A stretch of DNA of 64,000 nucleotides from Pseudomonas peradeniyensis (GTDB lineage Bacteria > Pseudomonadota > Gammaproteobacteria > Pseudomonadales > Pseudomonadaceae), in assembly GCF_014268935.2 (NCBI RefSeq), contig NZ_JABWRJ020000002.1, forward strand, positions 674,001-738,000, read 5' to 3'. Of the stretch, positions 18,041 to 28,065 are shown piece after piece. The stretch's first letter is position 1, and the number at the start of each line of letters is the position of its first letter. The position numbers and the translations under genes are program-made. The notes beneath the pieces were generated by a model. It was not told the DNA's origin. It searched no databases and saw only the letters and a list, made by a program, of their open reading frames with translations.

Positions 18041-19723
18041 ATGTTGCAGACTCGCATCATCAAGCCCGCCGAGGGCGCCTACGAATACCCGTTGCTGATC
18101 AAGCGCCTGCTGATGTCCGGCAGCCGCTACGAGAAGACCCGCGAGATCGTCTACCGCGACCAGATCCGCCTCACCTACCCGCAGCTCAACGAGCGCATCG
18201 CCCGCCTGGCCAACGTGTTGACCGCGGCCGGTGTGAAGGCCGGTGACACCGTGGCGGTGATGGACTGGGACAGCCACCGTTACCTGGAGTGCATGTTCGC
18301 CATCCCGATGATCGGCGCGGTGGTGCACACCATCAACGTGCGCCTGTCGCCCGAGCAGATCCTCTACACCATGAACCACGCCGAAGACCGCTTCGTGCTG
18401 GTCAACAGCGATTTCATCGGCCTCTACCAGGCCATTGCCGGGCAGCTGACCACGGTCGACAAGACCCTGCTGCTGACCGACGGCCCGGACAAGACCGCCG
18501 ACCTGCCGAACCTGGTGGGCGAGTATGAGCAACTGCTGGCCGCGGCCAGCCCGCAGTACGACTTCCCCGATTTCGACGAGAACTCGGTGGCCACCACCTT
18601 CTATACCACCGGCACCACCGGCAACCCCAAGGGGGTGTACTTCACCCATCGCCAGCTGGTGCTGCACACCCTGGCCGAAACCTCGGTACTGGGCAGCCTG
18701 GACAGCGTCAGGCTGCTGAGCAGCAACGACGTCTACATGCCGATCACGCCGATGTTCCATGTGCACGCCTGGGGCATCCCCTACGCGGCGACCATGATGG
18801 GCATCAAGCAGGTCTACCCGGGGCGCTACGAGCCGGACATGCTGATCAGGCTGTGGCGCGAGGAAAAGGTCACCTTCTCCCACTGCGTGCCGACCATCCT
18901 GCAGATGCTGCTCAACTGCCCGTCGGCGGCCGGCCAGGATTTCGGCGGCTGGAAGATCATCATCGGCGGCAGCGCGCTCAACCGGGCCCTGTACCAGGCG
19001 GCGCTGGCCCGGGGCATCCAGCTCACCGCCGCCTATGGAATGTCCGAGACTTGCCCGCTGATCAGCGCGGCGCACCTGAACGACGAGTTGCAGGCCGGCA
19101 GCGAGGATGAGCGCACCAGCTACCGGATCAAGGCCGGCGTGCCGGTGCCATTGGTCGAGGCTGCCATCGTCGATGGCAATGGCAACTTCCTGCCCGCCGA
19201 TGGCGAAACCCAGGGCGAACTGGTGCTGCGCGCGCCCTGGCTGACCATGGGCTACTTCCGTGAAGCGGAAAAGGGCGAGGAGCTCTGGCAGGGTGGCTGG
19301 CTGCATACCGGCGATGTCGCCACGCTGGACGGCATGGGCTTCATCGACATCCGCGACCGCATCAAGGATGTGATCAAGACCGGTGGCGAATGGATCTCCT
19401 CGCTCGACCTCGAAGACCTGGTCAGCCGCCATCCGGCGGTGCGCGAGGTCGCGGTGGTCGGGGTGCCCGATCCGCAGTGGGGCGAGCGCCCGTTCGCATT
19501 GCTGGTGGTGCGCGAAGGGCAAAGTATCGATGCGCGCGCGCTCAAGGAACACCTCAAGCCTTTCGTCGAGCAAGGGCACATCAACAAGTGGGCGATTCCC
19601 AGCCAGATCGCCCTTGTTACTGAAATTCCCAAGACCAGCGTCGGCAAGCTCGACAAGAAGCGCATCCGCGTGGACATCAGCCAGTGGCAGGCCAGTAACA
19701 GCGCTTTCCTTTCCACCCTGTAA
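18041..19723 (+). CDS. AlkK-like medium-chain acyl-CoA ligase
   Basis: 560 residues of the ANL adenylating superfamily: P-loop TTFYTTGTTGNPKGVYFTH, A5-type AAYGMSETCPL, GWLHTGDVATLDGMGFI, and the C-terminal KTGGEWISSLDLED and hinge, ending in PKTSVGKLDKKRIR. It activates a fatty (probably medium-chain) acid to the CoA thioester via acyl-AMP in the cytoplasm, by similarity to P. oleovorans AlkK. The DUF1302, DUF1329 and MalT-like regulator genes follow on the same strand. Confidence 0.9.
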   Translation: MLQTRIIKPAEGAYEYPLLIKRLLMSGSRYEKTREIVYRDQIRLTYPQLNERIARLANVLTAAGVKAGDTVAVMDWDSHRYLECMFAIPMIGAVVHTINVRLSPEQILYTMNHAEDRFVLVNSDFIGLYQAIAGQLTTVDKTLLLTDGPDKTADLPNLVGEYEQLLAAASPQYDFPDFDENSVATTFYTTGTTGNPKGVYFTHRQLVLHTLAETSVLGSLDSVRLLSSNDVYMPITPMFHVHAWGIPYAATMMGIKQVYPGRYEPDMLIRLWREEKVTFSHCVPTILQMLLNCPSAAGQDFGGWKIIIGGSALNRALYQAALARGIQLTAAYGMSETCPLISAAHLNDELQAGSEDERTSYRIKAGVPVPLVEAAIVDGNGNFLPADGETQGELVLRAPWLTMGYFREAEKGEELWQGGWLHTGDVATLDGMGFIDIRDRIKDVIKTGGEWISSLDLEDLVSRHPAVREVAVVGVPDPQWGERPFALLVVREGQSIDARALKEHLKPFVEQGHINKWAIPSQIALVTEIPKTSVGKLDKKRIRVDISQWQASNSAFLSTL

Positions 19724-20054
19724 CCCGGGCGCGGGTCGCGCTTTTTCAGGCGCGACCCCGCAGGCTAGACAGGATCTCGCCTTGTCAAACGGCAGAATTG
19801 AGCCATGCTTGAGCACTGCCAGCGCGCAGGCCGGCCGATCGGGGTGGGCCGCAAGCAGGACGCGCAAATCACACTTTAGAGGGATCAAGCACCTGTGACC
19901 GCTGGCTATAGTCGGGTCAGGGGATTTTCAGGAATGGGGGAGGGCACCACGCGGCAACGCGCGGCGCCACGGGCAGGAGCCTGCTTCACCAGGCGCTCGA
20001 GCCGTTTCTGAAAGGACTCACTGCCATAACAAAAAAGTACATGGAGTAGCGTCG
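19724..20054 (+). other. 331-base interval before the DUF1302 gene
   Basis: A hairpin of GGGTCGCGC with GCGCGACCC (about 19733-19757) follows the ligase gene but lacks a U-run. The rest must hold the promoter and leader of the DUF1302-DUF1329 operon. No gene or known RNA seen. Confidence 0.45.
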
Positions 20055-21980
20055 ATGACATCTGCAAACCTGTTCTGGCGCCGGGCGAAACTGCCCCTGG
20101 CCGTCAGCCTCGCTTCCACGCTCGCAAGTCCTGCTTTCGCTGTCAGCTTCAACATCGGTGAAATCGAAGGCCAGTTCGACTCCTCGCTCTCCGTTGGCGC
20201 CAGCTGGTCGACTGCCAACCCCAACAAGAACCTCATCGGGGCCAACAACGGCGGCAGGGGGCTGTCGCAGACCTCCGACGATGGCCACCTGAACTTCAAG
20301 AAAGGCGAGACCTTCTCGAAGATCTTCAAGGGTATCCACGACCTGGAACTCAAGTACGGCGACACCGGCGTGTTCGTCCGCGGCAAGTACTGGTACGACT
20401 TCGAACTCAAGGATGAAAACCGCGAGTTCAAGGACATCAGCGACTCCAACCGCAAGGAAGGCGCCAAGTCCTCTGGCGCGGAACTGCTCGACGCCTTCGT
20501 CTACCACAACTACAGCATCGCCGACCTGCCGGGCACCGTGCGCCTGGGCAAGCAGGTGGTGAGCTGGGGTGAAAGTACCTTCATCGGGGGAGGGATCAAC
20601 TCCATCAACCCCATCGACGTCTCGGCGTTCCGCCGCCCGGGCGCGGAGATCAAGGAAGGCCTGATCCCGGTCAACATGTTCTACCTGTCGCAGAGCGTGA
20701 CCGACAACCTGACCGCCGAAGGCTTCTACCAGATCGAGTGGGACCAGACCGTCGTCGACAACTGCGGCACCTTCTTCTCCCAGCCTGACGTGATCGCCGA
20801 TGGCTGCAACAACAACCTGGCGGTGCTGGCCAAGCAGGCCAACGTGGCGGGCCGCCTGGGTCCGATTGCCGCGCCGACCATGCGTGCCCTTGCCGCCCAA
20901 GGCGTCTCCTGGGGCTCGCCTGACGAAGGTGTGATCGTGCGCCGTGGCCCCGATCGCGACGCCCGTGACGGCGGTCAGTTCGGCCTGGCACTGCGCTACA
21001 TGTACGAGCCGTTGAACACCGAGTTCGGTGGCTACTTCATGAACTACCACAGCCGTGCGCCGATCTTCAGTGGTCGAGGCGCCGCTGCGCGCTTCTACAA
21101 CCCGGCCAACCTGGCAGGCGCACTGATCGGCGCTGGGGTTCCAGCGGGCGCGGCGACCAACCCGGCGTTGCTCCAACAGCTGATGCCGCTGTATGTCGCC
21201 GGTAACTCCAGCTACTACGTCGAATACCCCGAGGATATTCGCCTGTACGGCCTGAGCTTCTCCACCACCTTGCCAACCGGCACGGCCTGGAGCGGCGAGA
21301 TCAGCTATCGCCCGAATGCACCGGTGCAGCTGAACACCACCGACATCCTGTATTCGGGCCTGACGCCACTCGATCCGAACGCATCGGTCCTGAAAGGCAC
21401 GCCGAACACCGACCAGCCCGGCTATCGTCGCAAGGAAATCACTCAGCTGCAGACCACCTTCACGCACTTCTTCGACCAGGTGATGGGCGCCGAACGTCTG
21501 ACCATGGTGGGTGAAGTTGGCTGGACGCACGTCGGTGGCCTGGAAAGCACCTCGAAGATGCGCTATGGCCGCGACCCGGTCTACGGCCCTGGCCCGCTGC
21601 CCAATGGCCGCTGCCAGAGCCTCAACGCCACCACGCTGGCTGGCGTCGAGCAGAACAACCTGTCGCGCTACTGCGAAAACGACGGCTTCACCACCTCCGA
21701 CTCCTGGGGTTATCGCGTCCGCGCCATCTGGGACTACAACAACGTCTTCGCCGGTGTGAACCTGCGTCCGAGCGTGGCCTGGTCCCATGACGTCGACGGT
21801 TACTCCCCGGGCCCTGGCGGCAACTTCGAGGAAGGCCGCAAGGCGGTCAGCCTTGGCCTGGACGCCGAGTACCAGAACACCTACACGGCGAGCCTGTCGT
21901 ACACCAACTTCTTCGATGGCAAGTACACCACCGTGGATGATCGCGACTTCGTCGCCCTCAGCTTCGGCGTGAACTTCTAA
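20055..21980 (+). CDS. DUF1302 outer-membrane family protein
   Basis: 641 residues with a signal peptide cut after SPAFA, then a mature protein rich in aromatic beta-strand pairs (for example LKYGDTGVFVRGKYWYDFEL, LRYMYEPLNTEFGGYFMNY) ending in ...FVALSFGVNF, a C-terminal Phe typical of outer-membrane beta-barrels. DUF1302 genes usually pair with DUF1329 genes, as here, 25 bases apart. The pair has been tied to hydrophobic compound uptake or export; no substrate can be read from the sequence. Confidence 0.88.
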   Translation: MTSANLFWRRAKLPLAVSLASTLASPAFAVSFNIGEIEGQFDSSLSVGASWSTANPNKNLIGANNGGRGLSQTSDDGHLNFKKGETFSKIFKGIHDLELKYGDTGVFVRGKYWYDFELKDENREFKDISDSNRKEGAKSSGAELLDAFVYHNYSIADLPGTVRLGKQVVSWGESTFIGGGINSINPIDVSAFRRPGAEIKEGLIPVNMFYLSQSVTDNLTAEGFYQIEWDQTVVDNCGTFFSQPDVIADGCNNNLAVLAKQANVAGRLGPIAAPTMRALAAQGVSWGSPDEGVIVRRGPDRDARDGGQFGLALRYMYEPLNTEFGGYFMNYHSRAPIFSGRGAAARFYNPANLAGALIGAGVPAGAATNPALLQQLMPLYVAGNSSYYVEYPEDIRLYGLSFSTTLPTGTAWSGEISYRPNAPVQLNTTDILYSGLTPLDPNASVLKGTPNTDQPGYRRKEITQLQTTFTHFFDQVMGAERLTMVGEVGWTHVGGLESTSKMRYGRDPVYGPGPLPNGRCQSLNATTLAGVEQNNLSRYCENDGFTTSDSWGYRVRAIWDYNNVFAGVNLRPSVAWSHDVDGYSPGPGGNFEEGRKAVSLGLDAEYQNTYTASLSYTNFFDGKYTTVDDRDFVALSFGVNF

Positions 21981-22005
21981 GAAACCTGATCCAGGACGAC
22001 ACACA

Positions 22006-23370
22006 ATGAAAATGACCACACGTCTGCTGCAAGCCGGTGTACTGGGCATGTCCCTGCTGGCAACCAGCGTCATGGCTGCGGTTTCCGCCACCGAAGCGGC
22101 CAAGCTGGGTTCCACGCTGACCCCGATGGGCGCGGAGAAGGCCGGTAACGCCGATGGCTCGATCGGCCCGTGGGAGCCGCTGTCCAAGAGCGCCGGCAGT
22201 GCCGACGCCAAGGGCTTCCTGTCTGACCCCTTCGCCAGTGAGAAACCGCTGTTCACCATCACCGCGCAGAACGCCGACCAGTACAAGGACAAGCTCTCGC
22301 CTGGCCAACTGGCGATGCTCAAGCGCTATCCGGACAGCTACAAGATCCCGGTGTACAAGACCCACCGCGGCTCCACGGTACCGGACGATGTGTTCGCCGC
22401 GATCAAGGAAAACGCCACCAAGACCACCCTGGTCGCGGGCGGCAACGGCCTGGAGAACTTCCGCACCGCCGTGCCGTTCCCGATTCCCAAGGACGGCCTG
22501 GAGGTGATCTGGAACCACATCACCCGCTACCGTGGCGGCAGCGTGACCCGCCTGGTCACCCAGGCCACCCCGCAGCAGAACGGCTCGTACAGCCTGGTGT
22601 ACTTCCAGGACCAGTTCGTGTTCCGCGACAAGATGAAGGACTACGACCCGGCCAACCCGGGCAACATCCTGTTCTACTTCAAGCAGGAAGTGACCGCCCC
22701 GGCGCGACTGGCCGGGACCGTGCTGCTGGTCCACGAGACCCTCGACCAGGTCAAGGAACCGCGCAAGGCGTGGATCTACAACGCCGGCCAGCGCCGCGTG
22801 CGCCAGGCGCCGCAAGTGTCGTACGACGGCCCGGGTACCGCCGCCGACGGCCTGCGCACCTCCGACAACCTGGACATGTACAACGGCGCGCCGGACCGTT
22901 ACGACTGGAAGCTCGAAGGCAAGAAGGAGATGTACATCGCCTCCAACGCCTACAAGCTGGACGACCCGAAGCTCAAGTACAGCGACATCATCAAGGCCGG
23001 GCACATCAACCAGGACTTGTCGCGCTACGAGCTGCGCCGCGTCTGGCACGTGGTCGCCACCCTCAAGCCGGGCCAGCGCCACATCTATGCCAAGCGTGAC
23101 TTCTACATCGACGAGGACACCTGGCAGGCCGCGGTGATCGACCAGTACGACGGTCGCAACCAGCTGTGGCGCATTTCCGAGGCCCACGCCCAGCCGTACT
23201 ACAACGTGCAGGTGCCGTGGTACACCCTGGAGGCCATCTACGACCTGCAGTCGGGCCGCTACCTGGCCCTGGGCATGAAGAACGAAGAGAAGAGTGCCTA
23301 CAACTTCGGCTTCAGCGCCAGCAAGGCCGACTTCCAGCCGGCAGCCCTGCGTCAGGCAGGCGTGCGTTGA
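22006..23370 (+). CDS. DUF1329 periplasmic protein
   Basis: 454 residues with a signal peptide (cleavage likely after SVMA). The mature part VSATEAAKLGSTLTPMGAEK and the later FKQEVTAPARLAGTVLLVHE and KAWIYNAGQRRVRQAP are the DUF1329 signature. The fold is expected to be a LolA/LolB-like half-barrel, suited to carrying lipids between membranes. The terminator at 23405 ends the unit. Confidence 0.9.
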   Translation: MKMTTRLLQAGVLGMSLLATSVMAAVSATEAAKLGSTLTPMGAEKAGNADGSIGPWEPLSKSAGSADAKGFLSDPFASEKPLFTITAQNADQYKDKLSPGQLAMLKRYPDSYKIPVYKTHRGSTVPDDVFAAIKENATKTTLVAGGNGLENFRTAVPFPIPKDGLEVIWNHITRYRGGSVTRLVTQATPQQNGSYSLVYFQDQFVFRDKMKDYDPANPGNILFYFKQEVTAPARLAGTVLLVHETLDQVKEPRKAWIYNAGQRRVRQAPQVSYDGPGTAADGLRTSDNLDMYNGAPDRYDWKLEGKKEMYIASNAYKLDDPKLKYSDIIKAGHINQDLSRYELRRVWHVVATLKPGQRHIYAKRDFYIDEDTWQAAVIDQYDGRNQLWRISEAHAQPYYNVQVPWYTLEAIYDLQSGRYLALGMKNEEKSAYNFGFSASKADFQPAALRQAGVR

Positions 23371-23404
23371 GCTGACAGTCGTTACAACTCCGTTTGATCT
23401 CCCA

Positions 23405-23436
23405 GAACGCCCCGGCTTGCCGGGGCGTTTCTGTTT
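23405..23436 (+). terminator. rho-independent terminator
   Basis: AACGCCCCGG-cttg-CCGGGGCGTT followed by TCTGTTTT, 35 bases after the DUF1329 gene. It separates the gene pair from the regulator gene. Confidence 0.9.
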
Positions 23437-23582
23437 TAGAGGCGCCCGTCCATCAGCATTGTTTCTTTTTGTTGTAGTCTTTTTCGCTCGATGCGTTTCC
23501 ATCATCTTCAAATGCGCCGCGTTTGCCGCTAGTCTCGCAACCATCCGTACTGCCGCATTACTCCAATCAGAACGAGCCGGCC

Positions 23583-26300
23583 ATGACAGATTTGTCCCGT
23601 ACGCATGGAGTCGCCAGCCAGGCCCTGGGCCTGCTGGACGGGCGTTTCTTCCGTCCACCCCTGCCGGAGGCTCACGTCCCCCGAGCGCGCTTGTGCCAGC
23701 GCTTGCAAGGCGGGCTGGGCGGGCGTCTGTTGCTGGTGAACGCGCCGGCGGGGTTCGGCAAGAGTTCGCTGGCCATCGAGTTCTGCCAGGCGTTGCCCAG
23801 CCACTGGCGCAGCCTCTGGCTCGGGTTGAGCCAGCGCGATGCCGATCCGGGGCGCTTCCTCGAGCGCTTGCTCGAAGGCTTGCAGCAGTTCTGCCCGGCA
23901 CTCGGCGGCCAGGCCCTGGGGCTTTTGAAGATGCGCCAGCGGCATCAACCCTTCGCCTTCGAAGAGTGGCTCGACGGCCTGCTTGATGAACTCGCGCTCT
24001 ACCTGCAACCGGACACGCCCTTGCTGCTGGTGCTGGACGACTACCACCTGGCCCAGGGGCCGGTGCTCGATCGTTGCCTGCAGTTCTTCCTCAACCATCT
24101 GCCGGCCGGGTTGGTCCTGCTGGTCACCAGCCGCCAGCGGCCCGACTGGCACCTGGCGCGCCTGCGCCTTTCACGGCAACTGATCGAGCTCAACGAGCAG
24201 GACCTGCGCCTGACCCCCGATGAAGCGCTGGCCGTGATCGGCCGTCAGCCCACCGGCTTGCGCGGCCAGGCCCTGGATAACCTGATCCAGCGCAGCGACG
24301 GTTGGGTGGCGGGGCTGCGCTTCTGGCAACTGGCGGCCAGCGAGTCCGGCGAGGACCACGCCTTGCCCCAGGCGCTGCATGGCGGCGAAGGACTGATCCG
24401 CGACTACCTGCTGGAGGAAGTCATCGACATCCTGCCGGCCCCCGTGCAGGCGTTTCTCTACGAGACTGCCTGCCAGGAGCGTTTCTGTGCCGAATTATGC
24501 GACGCCCTGCGCGAGCGCCATGACAGCGGCGAAATCCTGAGCTACCTGCAGGCCCACCAGGTGTTCCTGGTGCCGCTCGACGAGCATGGGCTGTGGTTCC
24601 GCTATCACCACCTGTTCTCCGACCTGCTGCGCAGCCGACAGGCCAGCGAGCCGCTGGCGGGGCTGCACCTGCGCGCCTGCCGCTGGTTCGAAGGGCAGGG
24701 CCTGCTGGACGAGGCGGTGGAGCAGGCACTGCGCGCGGGCCATCTGGACGTGGCGGCGGACCTGGTGCAGAGCCTGTCCGAGGAGCAACTGCTGGCGGAG
24801 CAGAATGTCGGCATGCTGCTGCGCTGGAAGATGGACCTGCCCGACAGCCTGTTGATCAGCACACCCAGGCTGATTGTCCTGTACAGCTGGGCCCTGGGGT
24901 TGGCCTGTCAACTGGACGCCGCCGAGGAGCTTGCGGCCTACCTGAGCCGCTTCCTGCCCGCACCGTCGGCCACGGCGCAGAAGTCGATGCTGGCCCAGTG
25001 GCTGGCCCTGAGCGGGGTCATCGCCCGTGGCCGCGGCGATCGCGAGCGGACACTCGCCTACTGTGGCGAGGCGCTGCAGAGCCTGCCGAACAAACGCTAC
25101 GGCCAGCGGTTGGTGTGCCTGTCGACGCTCTCGAACCTGGCCATCGCCGATGGCGATTTCTGGCGGGCGCGGGGCTGGAACCGCGAGGCCCTCGAGCTGG
25201 CGCAACGGGTTGGCAACCCGCTGTTCGAGGCCCTGGCCCATTACGATCGGGCGCGGGTACTGCACGCCCGCGGCGAAGTGCTGCGCGCCCTGGACGAAGT
25301 GCGCCAGGGATTGCAGCGTTTGCAGGGCCTTTCGGGGCAGCGCCTGTATGCCGTACGTGCGCGCCTGACCCTGTACGAAGGCTACTTGCTGGCGGCCCGA
25401 CTGCACTGCGCCCAGGGCCGTGCGCGCTTGCGCGCCGGGCTCAGCGAGGCGCGCAGCTGCCGCGACATCAGCGTCCTGATCGGGCATTGCGTGATCGCCT
25501 CGCTGGACGGTCGCGAAGGGCGTTTTGCCGAGGCGTTCTCGGAACTGGCCGAGGCGGAGCGGCTGATGCATATCTGGGACGTGCCGCCGATCTTCTACCT
25601 GGCCATGATTACCCTGGTGAAGTGCGAGCTCTGGTTGGCCCAGGGCCGGACGGACCTGGCCGAGTCCTGGCTGCTGCGCCTGGGGCAGACCTACGGTGGC
25701 GAGCAGCCTGCGGCCGCGCCGGAGTTCCACCCGCTGTTGCCGCTGCACATCGAATTGCAGCAGGCCTTGCTGGAACGGGTGCTGACCCGTCCCGGCGATG
25801 CCGAAGCGCGGTTGCGCACGCTGGTCGAGCGGGGCCAGGCCAGCGGTGGCATGACGCTGGTGGTCAGCGCGCAGTGCCAATTGATCGCCCTGCTGCTGGC
25901 CGAGGGGCGTGACGCCGAAGCAGCCAGGTTGCTCACACCTGCTCTGGAGGCGGCGCAGGGTGGTGCCCTGCAGGCCTTCCAACGCTTGATCGAAGAGCAG
26001 CCACACTGGCTGCGCGAGCAGTTGACGGGGCGTGCGGCCTGCCCGGCGCAGAGCGATCTGCTGGCCCATCTGCCGCAGGCCCTGGCCACCGGCGGCGGTG
26101 CCACCGAGGCCCTGAGCAGCCGTGAGTTCGCCGTGCTGGAACTGATCGCCCAAGGCTGTTCAAACCAGCAGATCAGCGAGCGCCTGTTCATCTCCCTGCA
26201 CACGGTCAAGACCCACGCCAGCCATATCAACAGCAAGCTCGGTGTCGAGCGCCGCACCCAGGCGGTGGCCAGGGCCAAGGCCCTTGGCCTGCTGGTCTAG
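23583..26300 (+). CDS. MalT-like LuxR-family ATP-binding transcriptional regulator
   Basis: 905 residues. N-terminal STAND ATPase with Walker A NAPAGFGKSS (53-62) and Walker B LLLVLDDYHLA, a middle helical-repeat (TPR-like) sensor region, and a C-terminal LuxR helix-turn-helix LSSREFAVLELIAQGCSNQQ...TVKTHASHINSKLGVERRTQ. It probably activates genes on binding an inducer plus ATP. Position directly after the acyl-CoA ligase and DUF1302/1329 genes suggests it controls them. ATG 23583 gives the family N-terminus (GRFFRPPLP). Confidence 0.9.
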   Translation: MTDLSRTHGVASQALGLLDGRFFRPPLPEAHVPRARLCQRLQGGLGGRLLLVNAPAGFGKSSLAIEFCQALPSHWRSLWLGLSQRDADPGRFLERLLEGLQQFCPALGGQALGLLKMRQRHQPFAFEEWLDGLLDELALYLQPDTPLLLVLDDYHLAQGPVLDRCLQFFLNHLPAGLVLLVTSRQRPDWHLARLRLSRQLIELNEQDLRLTPDEALAVIGRQPTGLRGQALDNLIQRSDGWVAGLRFWQLAASESGEDHALPQALHGGEGLIRDYLLEEVIDILPAPVQAFLYETACQERFCAELCDALRERHDSGEILSYLQAHQVFLVPLDEHGLWFRYHHLFSDLLRSRQASEPLAGLHLRACRWFEGQGLLDEAVEQALRAGHLDVAADLVQSLSEEQLLAEQNVGMLLRWKMDLPDSLLISTPRLIVLYSWALGLACQLDAAEELAAYLSRFLPAPSATAQKSMLAQWLALSGVIARGRGDRERTLAYCGEALQSLPNKRYGQRLVCLSTLSNLAIADGDFWRARGWNREALELAQRVGNPLFEALAHYDRARVLHARGEVLRALDEVRQGLQRLQGLSGQRLYAVRARLTLYEGYLLAARLHCAQGRARLRAGLSEARSCRDISVLIGHCVIASLDGREGRFAEAFSELAEAERLMHIWDVPPIFYLAMITLVKCELWLAQGRTDLAESWLLRLGQTYGGEQPAAAPEFHPLLPLHIELQQALLERVLTRPGDAEARLRTLVERGQASGGMTLVVSAQCQLIALLLAEGRDAEAARLLTPALEAAQGGALQAFQRLIEEQPHWLREQLTGRAACPAQSDLLAHLPQALATGGGATEALSSREFAVLELIAQGCSNQQISERLFISLHTVKTHASHINSKLGVERRTQAVARAKALGLLV

Positions 26301-26457
26301 TGGCTCGGGGCGAGGTCGGCCGTTAAGATAATGGCTTTAGGCCATCATTCGGCGTTACCTTTCCGGGCTCATCTTTTCTGACCCGCTGCCGATACAGACC
26401 TCGGCGGTATGCATCGCCACGCGCCACTTCCCCACTTTTTCAATACAGGTCGTGTTG

Positions 26458-28065
26458 ATGCTGCAGTATGGGCAAAAAAGCTTTCTGATCGTCGACGACT
26501 TCACCGACTTCCGCACCTCGACCCGCTCGATGCTTCGCGAGCTGGGCGTGCGCGACGTCGACACCGCCGACAGTGGCGAACAGGCGCTGCGCATGTGCGG
26601 GCAGAAGCGCTATGACTTCATTCTCCAGGACTTCCACCTGGGCGACGGCAAGAAGAACGGCCAGCAGGTGCTCGAGGACCTGATCCTCGACAAGCTGATC
26701 AGCCATGAATGCGTGTTCATCATGGTTACCGCCGAAAGCAGCCAGTCGATCGTGCTCAGTGCCATCGAACACGAGCCCGACGCTTACCTGACCAAGCCCT
26801 TCAACCGGGTTGGCCTGGCCCAGCGCCTGGAGAAGCTGACCCAGCGCAAGACGCTGCTCAAGCCCATTCTCCAAGCCCTTGATCGCGGGCGCCCAGCCGA
26901 AGTGCTCGCTGCTTGCGCCGAGCTGTGCAAGAAGGACCCGCGCTTCGCCCCACTGTGCCTGCGCTATCGCGCCGACGCCCTGCGCGACCTCAATCGTTTC
27001 GAGGAGCTGGAGAAGTTCCTCAAGAACATTCTCGCCAGCCGCCCGCAGCCCTGGGTGTACGCCGCGCTCGGCAGCCTGTTGCATAAACGCGGACAGAATG
27101 CCCAGGCCCAGGGTGTCTACGAGCAGGCCCTAAAGGCCTTCCCGATCATGCCCAACCTGTACGATGGCATGGCCGAGGTGCTGGTGGCCCAGGGCGAGAC
27201 CCGGCGTGCCCAGCACATGCTCGAGGAGGCGGTGCGCCTGTCGCCGCTCGCCGTGCGCCGCCAGGCCGCGCTGGGCAAGCTGGCGCTGGACAACGCCGAC
27301 TTCGAGAGTGCCTCCAAGGCCTTCCGCCATGCGGTGAACCAGGGGCAGAGTTCGCGCTACAAGGACGCCGAGAGCAACCTGGGGCTGGTCCAGGCGTTGA
27401 TGAACAAGAACAGCGGCAACGGTCTCGATGCCCGTACCCGGGTCGAGATCAACACCGTGCTCAGCGAGGTGGCCAAGGAAAACGTCGAGGACCAGGGGCT
27501 GCAGGTGCGCGCGCGCCTGATGAAGGCCGCCAGCCTGCAGCAGGCCGGCGATCCGGAGACCGCCGCCAAGCTCACCGAGCAGGCCATGCAGCGCCTGGAG
27601 AAGATGGACCAGTTCTTCTCCGTGGAGGCGGCGCTGACGGTGGCCAAGCAGTTGCAGCAACTTGGCCAGGATGCGGCGGGTACCTCGATTCTCAAGGGCT
27701 GCGTGGAAACCTACGGCGACGACCCCAAGGTCATGCAGAGTGTCGCCAAGCTCACCGACGACCCGCTGGTGCTGGGGGCGGTGACCGAAGCCGTGGACCT
27801 CAACCGCCAGGGCGTGCGCAGCTACCAGGGCGGCCAGCTCAATGAAGCGCTGGGCATGTTCCGCAAGGCGTTGTCGCTGCAGCCGAAGAACATCAGCATC
27901 GCCCTGAACACCGCCCAGGCACTGCTACGCATCGGCGGTGAGACGCCACCGCCGGCGCTGATGCAGGAGTGTCGCGATTGCCTCACCAGCGTGGCCGGTA
28001 TTCCCGCCAGCGACAGTCGCTATGACCGTTACCGCAAACTGCACATCCGGGTCTTCGGCGCATGA
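26458..28065 (+). CDS. response regulator with TPR output domain
   Basis: 535 residues. REC domain at 1-120 with acidic pair Asp13/Asp14, phospho-acceptor Asp58 (FILQDFHLGDG), Thr91 and Lys113 (LTKPF). The rest is a long array of TPR helices (for example RQAALGKLALDNADFESASK and LNEALGMFRKALSLQPKN) and there is no DNA-binding or enzymatic domain. Output is therefore likely through protein binding. An AGGT 8 bases upstream favours ATG 26458 over GTG 26452. The ATGA overlap with the kinase gene makes a coupled pair. Confidence 0.9.
   Translation: MLQYGQKSFLIVDDFTDFRTSTRSMLRELGVRDVDTADSGEQALRMCGQKRYDFILQDFHLGDGKKNGQQVLEDLILDKLISHECVFIMVTAESSQSIVLSAIEHEPDAYLTKPFNRVGLAQRLEKLTQRKTLLKPILQALDRGRPAEVLAACAELCKKDPRFAPLCLRYRADALRDLNRFEELEKFLKNILASRPQPWVYAALGSLLHKRGQNAQAQGVYEQALKAFPIMPNLYDGMAEVLVAQGETRRAQHMLEEAVRLSPLAVRRQAALGKLALDNADFESASKAFRHAVNQGQSSRYKDAESNLGLVQALMNKNSGNGLDARTRVEINTVLSEVAKENVEDQGLQVRARLMKAASLQQAGDPETAAKLTEQAMQRLEKMDQFFSVEAALTVAKQLQQLGQDAAGTSILKGCVETYGDDPKVMQSVAKLTDDPLVLGAVTEAVDLNRQGVRSYQGGQLNEALGMFRKALSLQPKNISIALNTAQALLRIGGETPPPALMQECRDCLTSVAGIPASDSRYDRYRKLHIRVFGA

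Noticed and set aside
19986..22322. Open frame of 778 codons opposite the DUF1302 gene
   Set aside because: Antisense to a gene with a signal peptide and family signatures; composition is that of a reverse-complement shadow.
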